From assembly GCA_002363155.1 (NCBI GenBank), contig DEWH01000018.1, positions 56,252-98,377 on the forward strand: a stretch of DNA of 42,126 nucleotides, in the 5' to 3' direction. The stretch's first letter is position 1. Every line of letters starts with the position of its first letter. Source of the stretch: Ruminococcaceae bacterium UBA3215 (GTDB lineage Bacteria; Bacillota; Clostridia; Oscillospirales; Ruminococcaceae). This document shows, one piece after another, positions 7,888 through 15,857 of this stretch. The notes under the pieces were generated by a model. It was not told the DNA's origin, made no database searches, and saw only the letters and a program-made list of their open reading frames with translations. Made by a program: the position numbers and the translations under genes.

Positions 7888-10068
7888 TTATTCTACGGAA
7901 ACAAGCTTTGTGTAATATCCGCCCTTGGCGTAAAGCTCCTCGTGGGTGCCGCGCTCAACGACTTCGCCCTTGTCAAGCACCACTATCTCATCGCAGTCGC
8001 GGATCGTTGAGAGCCGGTGCGCGATCACTATGCAGGTTATGCCCCTGTCCTTGACTGCCCTTACAAGCTCGTATTCCGTCTTGGCGTCAAGGGCGCTGGT
8101 AGCCTCGTCCATTATGATGACCGAAGGATCCTGGGCGAGGACTCTTGCGATCTCAAGTCTCTGGCGCTGACCGCCGGATAGATCCTTTCCGCCCTCGATT
8201 ATCATTCCCCGGTATCCGCCCGGACGCTGCATTATATCGTCATGGATCTGGGCATCTCTTGCCGCGAGTATCATTTCAAAATCTTCTATTGAGCTGTCCC
8301 ACATCTTTATGTTGTTTGCTACGGTATCTTCAAACAGGATAATATCCTGGTCAACGACAGCGACAGAACTTGTGAATACCGAACGGTCGATCTCTCCGAT
8401 AGGCTTTCCGTCAAAGAGGATCTCGCCGCTCCAGGGTTCATAAAGACCGGATATCAGCTTCGACAGTGTGCTCTTTCCGCAGCCGGAAGCTCCTACGAGC
8501 GCGATCCTGCTGCCCTGACCGAGCTTCATTGAGAAATCCTTGATAAGCGGTTCGGCAAGCCGGGAATATCCGAAAGTCACGTTTTTAAGCTCAACCTCGC
8601 CGTGCAGTTTTGTATAATCCGCTTCATCGGACAGCGGTGTGTCCGAGTAGTACACATCGTCGGGGTACTGCATAACGTCCTCGACAAACTCCATCTGTGT
8701 CCGCATTTCCTGGATCGTCTGACCGGCGGAGATGACAAGATCCGCCGGCTGCATGAACAGCAGCAGGAAGTTCTGGAATGCGAGTATCGCTCCGAGGGTG
8801 AAATGCCCGTTCATGGTAAGGTAGATGCCGATCACAAGCACCGAGTAATTCACGATATCGGAGATAAGGGAAGGAATAAGTCCGAGATTTGCGTTGAGCT
8901 TATCGAATTTGGCGGACTGCGCGTTCACGGAAGCCTGATATCCTGACCATTTCTTGAAAAAGCCGGACTCGGCTCCGCTGGACTTTATCGTCTCGATCAT
9001 CTGTATCCCGGAAACTGTCGAAGAAGCGAGATTGCCTTCTCCGCGCATCTGAACTCTCGTGATATTCACGCGCTTAGCCGAGACATAGTGGCAGACGATG
9101 ATGTTTACGGCGATCCCGAGCAGACCTACAAGCGTCAGTATCACGCTGTATTTCAGCATTATCAGCAGATATACAAGCATCATCGCTATATCGAGCAGCA
9201 GCGGAGTGAGCGTTCCTACGAGCGTCTCCGCAATAGAAGTGTTTGTCTCGTGCCTTGTCTGTATATCTCCGGCATTTCTCTGCGTGAAGAACTCGATCGG
9301 CATTTTCAGTATCTTCCACATATATGTACTGCTGCCGATGACTGCCATTTTACCGTTGATCTTCAGTGAGTAAACAGCATGGACCGCTTCTATTATGACA
9401 TGGACTGTCACAACTGCCGACAGCAGGAAAATGAACGGTATCAGCAGATCGTCATTCTCCTTCGTGAGCATTCTGTCCAGGAAAAACCGCGAGAACAGTG
9501 GGTAGGTTATATCCAGCATATACCCGACGATAGTTGTAAGCATAACGAATATGACAGCCGCAGCTGCGCCTTTGAGCCTTTTTGACGCAAAGGACAGCAT
9601 GCTTTTCTTTTTGCCGCCGGGCCGGAACTGTTCCGTAGGCGTTATCATAATACAGATGCCGGTAAAGCATCTGTCGAATTCCTCCATGCTGACTTTTATA
9701 TTGCCTCTTGAGGGGTCATTAAGCAGGACGCTTTTTCCCTTAAATCCGCAGCATACTACGAAGTGGTTGAAGTTCCAGTGTATTATGCAGGGGAAAACTG
9801 CCTTTTTTCTGAGTCCTGCCGGCTCGCACTTGAATCCCTTTGCGCTGAATCCATAGCTTCGTGCGGCAACGGCAATGTTCTTTGCGCTTGCCCCGTCGCG
9901 CGAAACGCCGCAGTCGAGTCTTACCTTTTCGAGCGGGAGCCACTTGCCGTAGTAAGCGGCAATCATGGAAAGGCAAGCCGCTCCGCATTCGAGCGTTTCC
10001 AGCTGTATGACTACCGGTACTTTAGCGACCCCGTTACGCACCGGTTTTCCGATCTTTTTAATGCCCAT
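7888..10068 (-). CDS. NHLM/NHLP-type ABC transporter with C39 peptidase domain
   Basis: Peptidase-containing exporter of 726 residues, expected to cut a leader peptide (often after a double Gly) and export the product. The C39 domain (about 15-145) is intact: Gln22, Cys28 in LECGAAC, His102 in NFNHFVV and Asp118 in LNDPSRG. Transmembrane segments cover about 165-440. The ATPase domain has Walker A GASGCGKST (526-534), signature LSGGQRQR, Walker B IIMDE (651-655) and His684. GGAGG lies about 10 nt before the ATG, and the upstream stop is 17 nt away. Lactococcin/bacteriocin or quorum-peptide export are alternatives, since no substrate gene is in the window. Confidence 0.9.
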   Translation of the reverse strand: MGIKKIGKPVRNGVAKVPVVIQLETLECGAACLSMIAAYYGKWLPLEKVRLDCGVSRDGASAKNIAVAARSYGFSAKGFKCEPAGLRKKAVFPCIIHWNFNHFVVCCGFKGKSVLLNDPSRGNIKVSMEEFDRCFTGICIMITPTEQFRPGGKKKSMLSFASKRLKGAAAAVIFVMLTTIVGYMLDITYPLFSRFFLDRMLTKENDDLLIPFIFLLSAVVTVHVIIEAVHAVYSLKINGKMAVIGSSTYMWKILKMPIEFFTQRNAGDIQTRHETNTSIAETLVGTLTPLLLDIAMMLVYLLIMLKYSVILTLVGLLGIAVNIIVCHYVSAKRVNITRVQMRGEGNLASSTVSGIQMIETIKSSGAESGFFKKWSGYQASVNAQSAKFDKLNANLGLIPSLISDIVNYSVLVIGIYLTMNGHFTLGAILAFQNFLLLFMQPADLVISAGQTIQEMRTQMEFVEDVMQYPDDVYYSDTPLSDEADYTKLHGEVELKNVTFGYSRLAEPLIKDFSMKLGQGSRIALVGASGCGKSTLSKLISGLYEPWSGEILFDGKPIGEIDRSVFTSSVAVVDQDIILFEDTVANNIKMWDSSIEDFEMILAARDAQIHDDIMQRPGGYRGMIIEGGKDLSGGQRQRLEIARVLAQDPSVIIMDEATSALDAKTEYELVRAVKDRGITCIVIAHRLSTIRDCDEIVVLDKGEVVERGTHEELYAKGGYYTKLVSVE

Positions 10069-10085
10069 AATGGGTGCAGCCTCCG

Positions 10086-10502
10086 TCAGTCCAGAAGCAG
10101 GTCAATGACCTGCGTTACATCGTATCCTACCTTTGCGGAATATGTCCCGTCCGGTATATTTATCTTCGCGGAAGCTATGACATTTCCGTTCCCGTCTTTT
10201 CCTACCGATAGTATAGATGCGGTAATATCTCCGATAGTCACGGTCTGTCCCGCCTTTACGTTTTCAGACTTGTACGCATCATCGAATGTCATCGTCATCA
10301 CACCGTTCTTTACCTCGGCTGTCCCGGCGGCATAGCTCTCTATCGCCGTGAAATTCGCCCATGCGATAAGTGCCGCGAGTATCAGTATCGCTCCGGCAAG
10401 AACAGCCCAGACTGACGGCTTCGTAACATGAAGATAGTCGTTGAGCTGATCGGGAGCAGAAAGGCGTTCAAGGCTTTTTTTTCTGAAAATGCTTTCTTCC
10501 AT
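10086..10502 (-). CDS. Short HlyD-like membrane-anchored protein of the export operon
   Basis: First gene of the export operon, 138 residues. A cytoplasmic N-terminus with KSLERLSAPDQLNDYL (9-24) matches the opening of NHLM-type HlyD secretion proteins; one membrane segment follows at about 31-49. The outside part is a small beta-rich domain (GTAEVKNGVMTMTF, VKAGQTVTIGD, AKINIPDGTYSAKVGY) resembling the lipoyl/beta-barrel parts of adaptor proteins. At 138 residues it lacks the long coiled-coil hairpin of classical HlyD proteins; whether this is a natural short form or a reduced copy cannot be told. AGAGGT precedes the ATG. It likely links the two ABC subunits at the outer face of the membrane. 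Confidence 0.75.
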   Translation of the reverse strand: MEESIFRKKSLERLSAPDQLNDYLHVTKPSVWAVLAGAILILAALIAWANFTAIESYAAGTAEVKNGVMTMTFDDAYKSENVKAGQTVTIGDITASILSVGKDGNGNVIASAKINIPDGTYSAKVGYDVTQVIDLLLD

Positions 10503-10561
10503 TTTACAGTACCTCTGTCGGTTTGTTTCGGTTTTTCTATAATATGTTTCCCCGGATCACT

Positions 10562-10633
10562 CACCCGAAAACGGGTGCGGCGTCACGCCGCCGCAGGTCA
10601 AGGGCGCGCAGCCCTTGTGCCGTCTGCAAAGAC
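10562..10633 (-). repeat. Micro-hairpin array in the export operon leader
   Basis: CACCCG-AAAA-CGGGTG (10562-10577), GCGGCG-TCA-CGCCGC (10577-10591), AAGGGC-GCGCA-GCCCTT and GTCT-GCAA-AGAC (10622-10633). The loops TCA and GCGCA recur in other arrays here. Unlike the rest, this array lies in a 5' leader of about 175 nt. No leader peptide with a ribosome binding site was seen. The 351-bp gap 10503-10853 holds only this array and two divergent promoters. Confidence 0.7.
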
Positions 10634-10684
10634 AGCGTGTAAGCGCCTTGGTTAGTTATCCGGGCAGTCACATTCTATAATGAC

Positions 10685-10713
10685 ATTATACCAAACAGCC
10701 GCAAAAAAGTCAA
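10685..10713 (-). promoter_or_regulatory. Promoter of the peptide export operon
   Basis: TTGACT and TATAAT on the minus strand with a 17-bp spacer, predicting a start near 10678 and a long leader before the HlyD-like gene. Confidence 0.8.
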
Positions 10714-10776
10714 TAAATTTGAACCTTTTGCCGTTCAATTCCACTTCCGGAGCAGTGCCGGGCCTGTTTTCCCGCC

Positions 10777-10805
10777 TTGACACAGAACGGAAAAAAGTGT
10801 ATAAT
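10777..10805 (+). promoter_or_regulatory. Consensus promoter of polC
   Basis: TTGACA (10777-10782), 17 bp, TATAAT (10800-10805): a full consensus match. Transcription would begin near 10812. Confidence 0.85.
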
Positions 10806-10853
10806 TAATAAGTATCATTGTCTTGACAGAACACGATGAAAGGAAAGATAACA

Positions 10854-13800
10854 GTGCCGGCAAAACTTAAAGAACTGTTTGAAAACATAGATCTTGATCC
10901 CGCGGCAGGGGAGGGCGATGTTCTCTCCGCGGTGCATAAGGAATCCGATAATTCGCTGATACTCCAGCTCAGTCTGGCGCAGCGCGTTCCCTTTGATACA
11001 CTGTTCGGGGCAGCTGACGCGATACGCGCCGAGCTTGAAAGCGGGAGAGTCAGCATATATCCGAAATATGCTCCGGAGCTTTTCGATGAAGAAGCGGCTC
11101 TTGATATAACCCGGTTCTTAAAGCGCGAAGGGTACAACGTGAACGGCTTTTTCGATGATGCGAAGGCTGCTGTGAACGGCGGTTCCGTGGTTTATGAGCT
11201 GGAGCATTACGGTGAGCAGATGCTCTCCGCTCTCGGTATAGATACCCAGATCCGCAAGTTCATAAAGGGTTTCTACGGGCTCGATATGACCGTAGGTTTT
11301 TCCGGAAGGACTACCCTCGATCTTGAGGAATATTCCCGCAAGGTAGCCGAGGAAGATGCGGCATTGCCGATACCTGTTCCGGCACCTCCGCCCGAACAGT
11401 CCTCGTCCGGCTCCGGTCAGTACAAAGGTTCCGGTTACAGCGGCGGAAGCGGCTCCGGCAGCGGAAACGGCGAGAAGAAGCGCTATTCCCGCGGACCGGC
11501 AGTACATGAGCCGCCGGAAGCGATGAAGCTGATGTTTACGCACCCGATGCTGCGTGATGAGGCGGAGCTTGTTATCGGCAAGCCGATAAACGATGCGCCC
11601 ATAAGAATGATAGACCTTAACGGCGAGACGGACGACGTAACGCTCTGGGGAGAGGTCTTCTTCACGGAGGACAAGTCCGTAAAGGACGGCAAGTACAATG
11701 CCAAGACCGTTTATTTCACAGACCGTACATCTTCGCACATACTTCGTGTATTCACTTCCGCGGACAAGGCGGGAGCCTACTCCTTCCTAAAAAACGGCGT
11801 AACAGTTCTGGTGAACGGTTCCGCCAAAATTGATAAATACGCAGGCGGCTCCCTCGTTATTGAACCGCGCTCGATAATGACGGTAAAAACGCTGTCGAGA
11901 TCGGATACTGCCGAGGAAAAGCGTGTCGAGCTGCACATGCATACGAATATGTCCGATCTTGACGCGATAACTCCGCCCGGCGAACTTGTGATGCAGGCAT
12001 ATAAGTGGGGACACCCGGCTGTCGCTATAACCGACCACGGCAATGTCCAGGCTTTCCCGGAAATTATGAACACTGTCGATAAGATACGCAAGAATGACCC
12101 GGAAACGGCATTCAAGCCTATTTACGGTATGGAAGCCTACTTTGTGAACAACGAGGCACAGCTTGTTGAGGGCTGTACTTCCCGCAGCATAGATGACGAT
12201 ATCGTTATATTTGATGTGGAGACCACCGGTCTGAGTCCGGCGTCCTGCCGGCTTACGGAAATAGGTGCGGTGAAGCTCCGCGGACTTGAGATAGTGGAGG
12301 AGTTCCAGACCTTCGTCAATCCCGGTCAGCCTATCCCGCAGGAGATCACCGAGCTTACCGGCATAACCGAGGAAATGGTAGCGGACGCGCCTTCGGACAA
12401 GGAAGCGGTTTCCGCATTTATGAAGTTCTGCGGGAATGCGCCCGTAGCTGCGCACAATGCAAGCTTCGATATGTCATTCATACGGGCGGCTTCGGAGCGC
12501 CACAGGCTCGGATTCCGCGCCGACAGCATAGATACTCTTGCTATCTGCCGCGCCCTCTTCCCGAACAAGCGCAAGCATAAGCTTGACGCTATGGCGGAGC
12601 AGTTCGGTCTCGGCGATTTCAACCACCACCGCGCCATCGACGATGCCAAGATGCTCGCTCTGATATATCAGAAGCTTATCGCCGAGAGCAGAAAGGGCAG
12701 GGAGATAAAGAAGCTGGGAGATCTTAACCTGCTGACCGGCACAGATGTCCGCAATCTTCCGTATTACCACATGATAATACTTGTGAAGAACAACACGGGA
12801 CTTAAAAACCTGTACAGGCTCATAGGTCTCTCGAACCTCAACTATTTCAAGAGCAAACCGCGCATACCGCTCTCGGAGCTGAAAAACAACCGCGAGGGTC
12901 TTATAATAGGAAGTGCCTGCGAAGCCGGAGAGCTTTACCGCGCTATCGAAGCCAAGAAGCCGGACGAGGCGATAGAAGAGATCGCGTCGTTCTACGATTA
13001 CCTTGAAATACAGCCGATCACGAATAACCTGTTCCTTATCGAAAAGGGCATAGTGAATTCGGAACTTGAGCTGCGCAATATAAACAAGAGGATCTGTGAC
13101 CTCGGAGACAAACTCGGAATACCGGTAGTCGCCACCTGCGACGCGCATTTCAAGAACAAGGAGGACAAGATCTTCCGCGATATCCTCAAAGCCGGACAGG
13201 GCTACGATGACGAGGGCGAACAGCCGGATCTCTACTTCCGCACTACCGACGAGATGCTGGAGGAGTTCAGCTACCTCGGCGAGGAGCGCGCAAAACAGGT
13301 AGTTATCGACAACCCGTGTATGATTGCGGAAATGATAGATAATATAAGACCGATACCGAAAGGCACATTTACCCCGTTCCTCGAAGGTGCGGAGGAAGAA
13401 CTCCAGCGCCTTTGCTGGGACAGAGCAATGGACTGGTACGGCTACGAAGACAAGATCCCGGAGATCGTTTCAAAGCGTCTGCAGCGTGAGCTTGACGCTA
13501 TCATAAAGTACGGATTCTCGGTGCTTTACATGATCGCGCAGAAGCTGGTTGCATTCTCCGAGAAGAACGGCTACCTTGTAGGTTCCAGAGGATCGGTAGG
13601 TTCCTCATTCGTTGCAATAATGTCCGGTATCTCGGAAGTAAATCCGCTCCCGCCGCATTACAGGTGCAGGAAGTGCAGATACAACGAGTTCATCACCGAC
13701 GGCTCGGTAGGTTCGGGATTCGATCTTCCCGAAAAGAACTGCCCGAACTGCGGAGAGCCGATGTTCCGTGACGGACACGATATCCCGTTCGAGACGTTCC

Positions 13801-15251
13801 TCGGATTCAAGGGCGACAAGGCGCCGGATATAGACCTTAACTTCTCCGGAGAAGTGCAGGGCAAAGTCCACCGCTACACAGAAGAACTGTTCGGTACCGA
13901 TCACGTTTTCAAGGCGGGTACTATCTCCGCTATCCAGGAGAAGTCCGCAATAGGATATGTCAAGAAGTATCTTGAACAGAAGCATATCATGGTCAATAAC
14001 GCTGAGATGATCCGTCTTGCAAAGGGCTTCACAGGCGTAAAACGCACCACATCACAGCACCCCGGAGGAATGGTCGTTGTTCCGAACAACTACGACGTTT
14101 ACGATTTCACCGCCGTTCAGCACCCGGCAGACAAGTCCGAGAGCGATATGATAACCACGCACTTCGACTTCCATGCGCTGCACGATACGATACTCAAGCT
14201 TGATGAGCTGGGACACGATGTTCCGACGCTCTATAAACATCTCGAAGATATGACCGGAATAAAGATCGCCGATGTCTCGACCTCCGATCCGAAAGTGTAC
14301 AGCCTGTTCACTTCGCCGGAAGCACTTGGTATAACCGAAGCCGAGACCGGCATACGCACCGGTACATTCGGACTTCCGGAATTCGGCACCAACTTCGTTA
14401 TCGGGATGCTGCTGGAATCCAAGCCGCAGAACTTCTCCGACCTGCTTCAGATCTCCGGTCTGTCGCACGGTACGGACGTATGGCTCGGCAATGCGCAGGA
14501 GCTTATCGCAAACGGAACCTGCACCATCAGTGAGGTTATCGGAACCCGTGACAACATCATGGTCTATCTGCTGCACAAGGGACTTGAACCGTCCCTTGCG
14601 TTCAAGATAATGGAGATCACCCGTAAGGGCAACGCGACCAAGCTGTTCACTGACGAGATCTACCAGGCGTTCAAGGATAACAACGTGCCGGAATGGTATG
14701 TTGAGAGCTGTAAGAAGATCAAGTATATGTTCCCGAAAGCGCATGCTGCCGCCTATGTTACTGCGGCGGTTAAGCTGGGCTGGTACAAGGTATATTACCC
14801 CGAGGCATTCTATGCCGCCACTCTTACGAAGCATACCGAAAATATGGAAGTGGATACGGTAATAAAGGGCAAGGACGCTGTAAAGGCGCGTATGACCGCA
14901 ATAAAGGCTAATCCCGACGCAACGCCGAAGGACGAGGCTGTTTATGAAGTGCTCCAGCTTGTGTATGAGATGCAGTGCCGCGGCATAAACTTCCTCCCGC
15001 CTCATTTCGAGAAGTCCCATGCTACCAAGTACAACATCGAGGACGGAGCGCTCCGTCTCCCGTTCATGGCAGTTGACGGCTGCGGCGAAAATGCCGCCGT
15101 AATGCTGTATGACGCGATACAGCAGGGCGGTTACATCAGCGTTGAGGATATTGCCGCAACTTCGGGTGTCAACGGCTCCGTCATCGAGAAGCTCAAGGAA
15201 AAAGGCGTCTTTGAAGGACTGCAGGACACTGCGCAGATGACGTTTTTCTGA
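10854..15251 (+). CDS. polC: DNA polymerase III alpha subunit, PolC type
   Basis: Replicative DNA polymerase of low-GC Gram-positives with built-in 3'-5' proofreading; 1465 residues. After the N-terminal domain, a Gly/Ser-rich linker (about 180-215) leads to an OB-fold region and a PHP domain (VELHMHTN, near 358). A DnaQ-like exonuclease is inserted (FDVETTG near 454, HNASFD, HHRAIDDA). The polymerase core carries SRGSVGSSF, a four-cysteine zinc site (CRKC near 937, CPNC near 963) and catalytic aspartates in PDIDLN (about 992 and 994). A helix-hairpin-helix region ends the protein. I chose GTG at 10854 because AAAGGA lies 9 nt upstream; an in-frame ATG at 10836 has no ribosome binding site. 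It appears cotranscribed with hisE. Confidence 0.95.
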   Translation: MPAKLKELFENIDLDPAAGEGDVLSAVHKESDNSLILQLSLAQRVPFDTLFGAADAIRAELESGRVSIYPKYAPELFDEEAALDITRFLKREGYNVNGFFDDAKAAVNGGSVVYELEHYGEQMLSALGIDTQIRKFIKGFYGLDMTVGFSGRTTLDLEEYSRKVAEEDAALPIPVPAPPPEQSSSGSGQYKGSGYSGGSGSGSGNGEKKRYSRGPAVHEPPEAMKLMFTHPMLRDEAELVIGKPINDAPIRMIDLNGETDDVTLWGEVFFTEDKSVKDGKYNAKTVYFTDRTSSHILRVFTSADKAGAYSFLKNGVTVLVNGSAKIDKYAGGSLVIEPRSIMTVKTLSRSDTAEEKRVELHMHTNMSDLDAITPPGELVMQAYKWGHPAVAITDHGNVQAFPEIMNTVDKIRKNDPETAFKPIYGMEAYFVNNEAQLVEGCTSRSIDDDIVIFDVETTGLSPASCRLTEIGAVKLRGLEIVEEFQTFVNPGQPIPQEITELTGITEEMVADAPSDKEAVSAFMKFCGNAPVAAHNASFDMSFIRAASERHRLGFRADSIDTLAICRALFPNKRKHKLDAMAEQFGLGDFNHHRAIDDAKMLALIYQKLIAESRKGREIKKLGDLNLLTGTDVRNLPYYHMIILVKNNTGLKNLYRLIGLSNLNYFKSKPRIPLSELKNNREGLIIGSACEAGELYRAIEAKKPDEAIEEIASFYDYLEIQPITNNLFLIEKGIVNSELELRNINKRICDLGDKLGIPVVATCDAHFKNKEDKIFRDILKAGQGYDDEGEQPDLYFRTTDEMLEEFSYLGEERAKQVVIDNPCMIAEMIDNIRPIPKGTFTPFLEGAEEELQRLCWDRAMDWYGYEDKIPEIVSKRLQRELDAIIKYGFSVLYMIAQKLVAFSEKNGYLVGSRGSVGSSFVAIMSGISEVNPLPPHYRCRKCRYNEFITDGSVGSGFDLPEKNCPNCGEPMFRDGHDIPFETFLGFKGDKAPDIDLNFSGEVQGKVHRYTEELFGTDHVFKAGTISAIQEKSAIGYVKKYLEQKHIMVNNAEMIRLAKGFTGVKRTTSQHPGGMVVVPNNYDVYDFTAVQHPADKSESDMITTHFDFHALHDTILKLDELGHDVPTLYKHLEDMTGIKIADVSTSDPKVYSLFTSPEALGITEAETGIRTGTFGLPEFGTNFVIGMLLESKPQNFSDLLQISGLSHGTDVWLGNAQELIANGTCTISEVIGTRDNIMVYLLHKGLEPSLAFKIMEITRKGNATKLFTDEIYQAFKDNNVPEWYVESCKKIKYMFPKAHAAAYVTAAVKLGWYKVYYPEAFYAATLTKHTENMEVDTVIKGKDAVKARMTAIKANPDATPKDEAVYEVLQLVYEMQCRGINFLPPHFEKSHATKYNIEDGALRLPFMAVDGCGENAAVMLYDAIQQGGYISVEDIAATSGVNGSVIEKLKEKGVFEGLQDTAQMTFF

Positions 15252-15287
15252 TATGTACCCCGCTTTTAAAAACCAGAGGGAAAACAA

Positions 15288-15308
15288 ATGAACAGACAAT
15301 GGAGGTAA
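15288..15308 (+). other. Possible 6-codon leader ORF before hisE
   Basis: ATG-AAC-AGA-CAA-TGG-AGG-TAA has AGAGGG a few nt upstream. Its TGG-AGG codons form the GGAGG ribosome binding site of hisE, and its stop is 6 nt before the hisE ATG. Translating it would cover the hisE site and could couple or dampen hisE translation. It has no His codons. It may be chance. Confidence 0.25.
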
Positions 15309-15314
15309 AACAGA

Positions 15315-15641
15315 ATGGATAATGTACTGAAAGAGCTTTACGATACAGTCGTTGAGCGCAAGAGCGAAAAGCAGGAAGGTTCCTACACCTGCTACCTTTT
15401 TGAAAAGGGCATCGACAAGATACTCAAGAAGTGCGGCGAGGAATGCACGGAAATGGTTATCGCAGCAAAGAATGCCGATAACAACGAGCTCAAGAACGAG
15501 ATCGCAGACCTTATGTACCATGTCATGGTAATGTGCGTTGAGCGCGGTCTTGCGTGGGAGGAAGTCGAGGCTGTACTTGCGGAACGCAGCAACAAGACCG
15601 GTAATCTCAAGCAGTTCCACACTGTCGATAAGAATACCTGA
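15315..15641 (+). CDS. hisE: Phosphoribosyl-ATP pyrophosphatase
   Basis: Second step of histidine synthesis: removes pyrophosphate from phosphoribosyl-ATP. A 108-residue all-helical protein of usual size, with KKCGEECTEMVIAAK (38-52) and EIADLMYHVMVMC, the acidic residues of the MazG-like metal site. GGAGG at 15301-15305 sets the ATG. It follows polC by 63 bp with no terminator between, so it probably depends on polC transcription. The rest of the pathway is on the opposite strand, and hisI is a separate gene rather than a hisIE fusion. Confidence 0.93.
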   Translation: MDNVLKELYDTVVERKSEKQEGSYTCYLFEKGIDKILKKCGEECTEMVIAAKNADNNELKNEIADLMYHVMVMCVERGLAWEEVEAVLAERSNKTGNLKQFHTVDKNT

Positions 15642-15646
15642 CATCA

Positions 15647-15690
15647 CAAAAAGCGCTGTGCAGTTTAAATTGCACAGCGTTTTATTTTTG
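15647..15690 (+). terminator. Terminator after hisE
   Basis: Stem CGCTGTGCA with TGCACAGCG, extended by A-U and G-U pairs, loop GTTTAAAT, then TTTTATTTTTG. A clear rho-independent terminator. Confidence 0.85.
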
Positions 15691-15736
15691 TTATTTTCCG
15701 AATAATCGGATCAGTTGATATCCGCGATTATTGCGT

Positions 15737-15849
15737 TATACTAAATCAGTATCTGTCCGCAGACAAAATCATGTAATTTCGTCACGATTCAGATATGCGC
15801 GCAGAGCGCGCTCAATAATTGTGAATTGTGCATTGTGAATTGTGAATTT
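15737..15849 (-). repeat. 113-bp structured repeat, copy B (inverted)
   Basis: Reverse complement of copy A at 5360-5472 (about 90% identity, ungapped). Read on the minus strand it begins 9 nt after the MFS stop, just as copy A begins 15 nt after the EAL stop, so orientation to the upstream gene is the same. The G/T pattern of the heptamers is shifted between copies, and the first hairpin has loop TCT rather than TTT. Confidence 0.8.
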
Positions 15850-15857
15850 GTTATAGA

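Noticed and set aside
10503..10678. GTG-started frame in the export leader as a precursor peptide
   Set aside because: No ribosome binding site and no leader or double-Gly pattern; it simply reads the hairpin array.
14052..15647. 531-codon open frame antisense to polC and hisE
   Set aside because: A shadow of strong polC and hisE coding frames; no start signals and no recognisable motifs.
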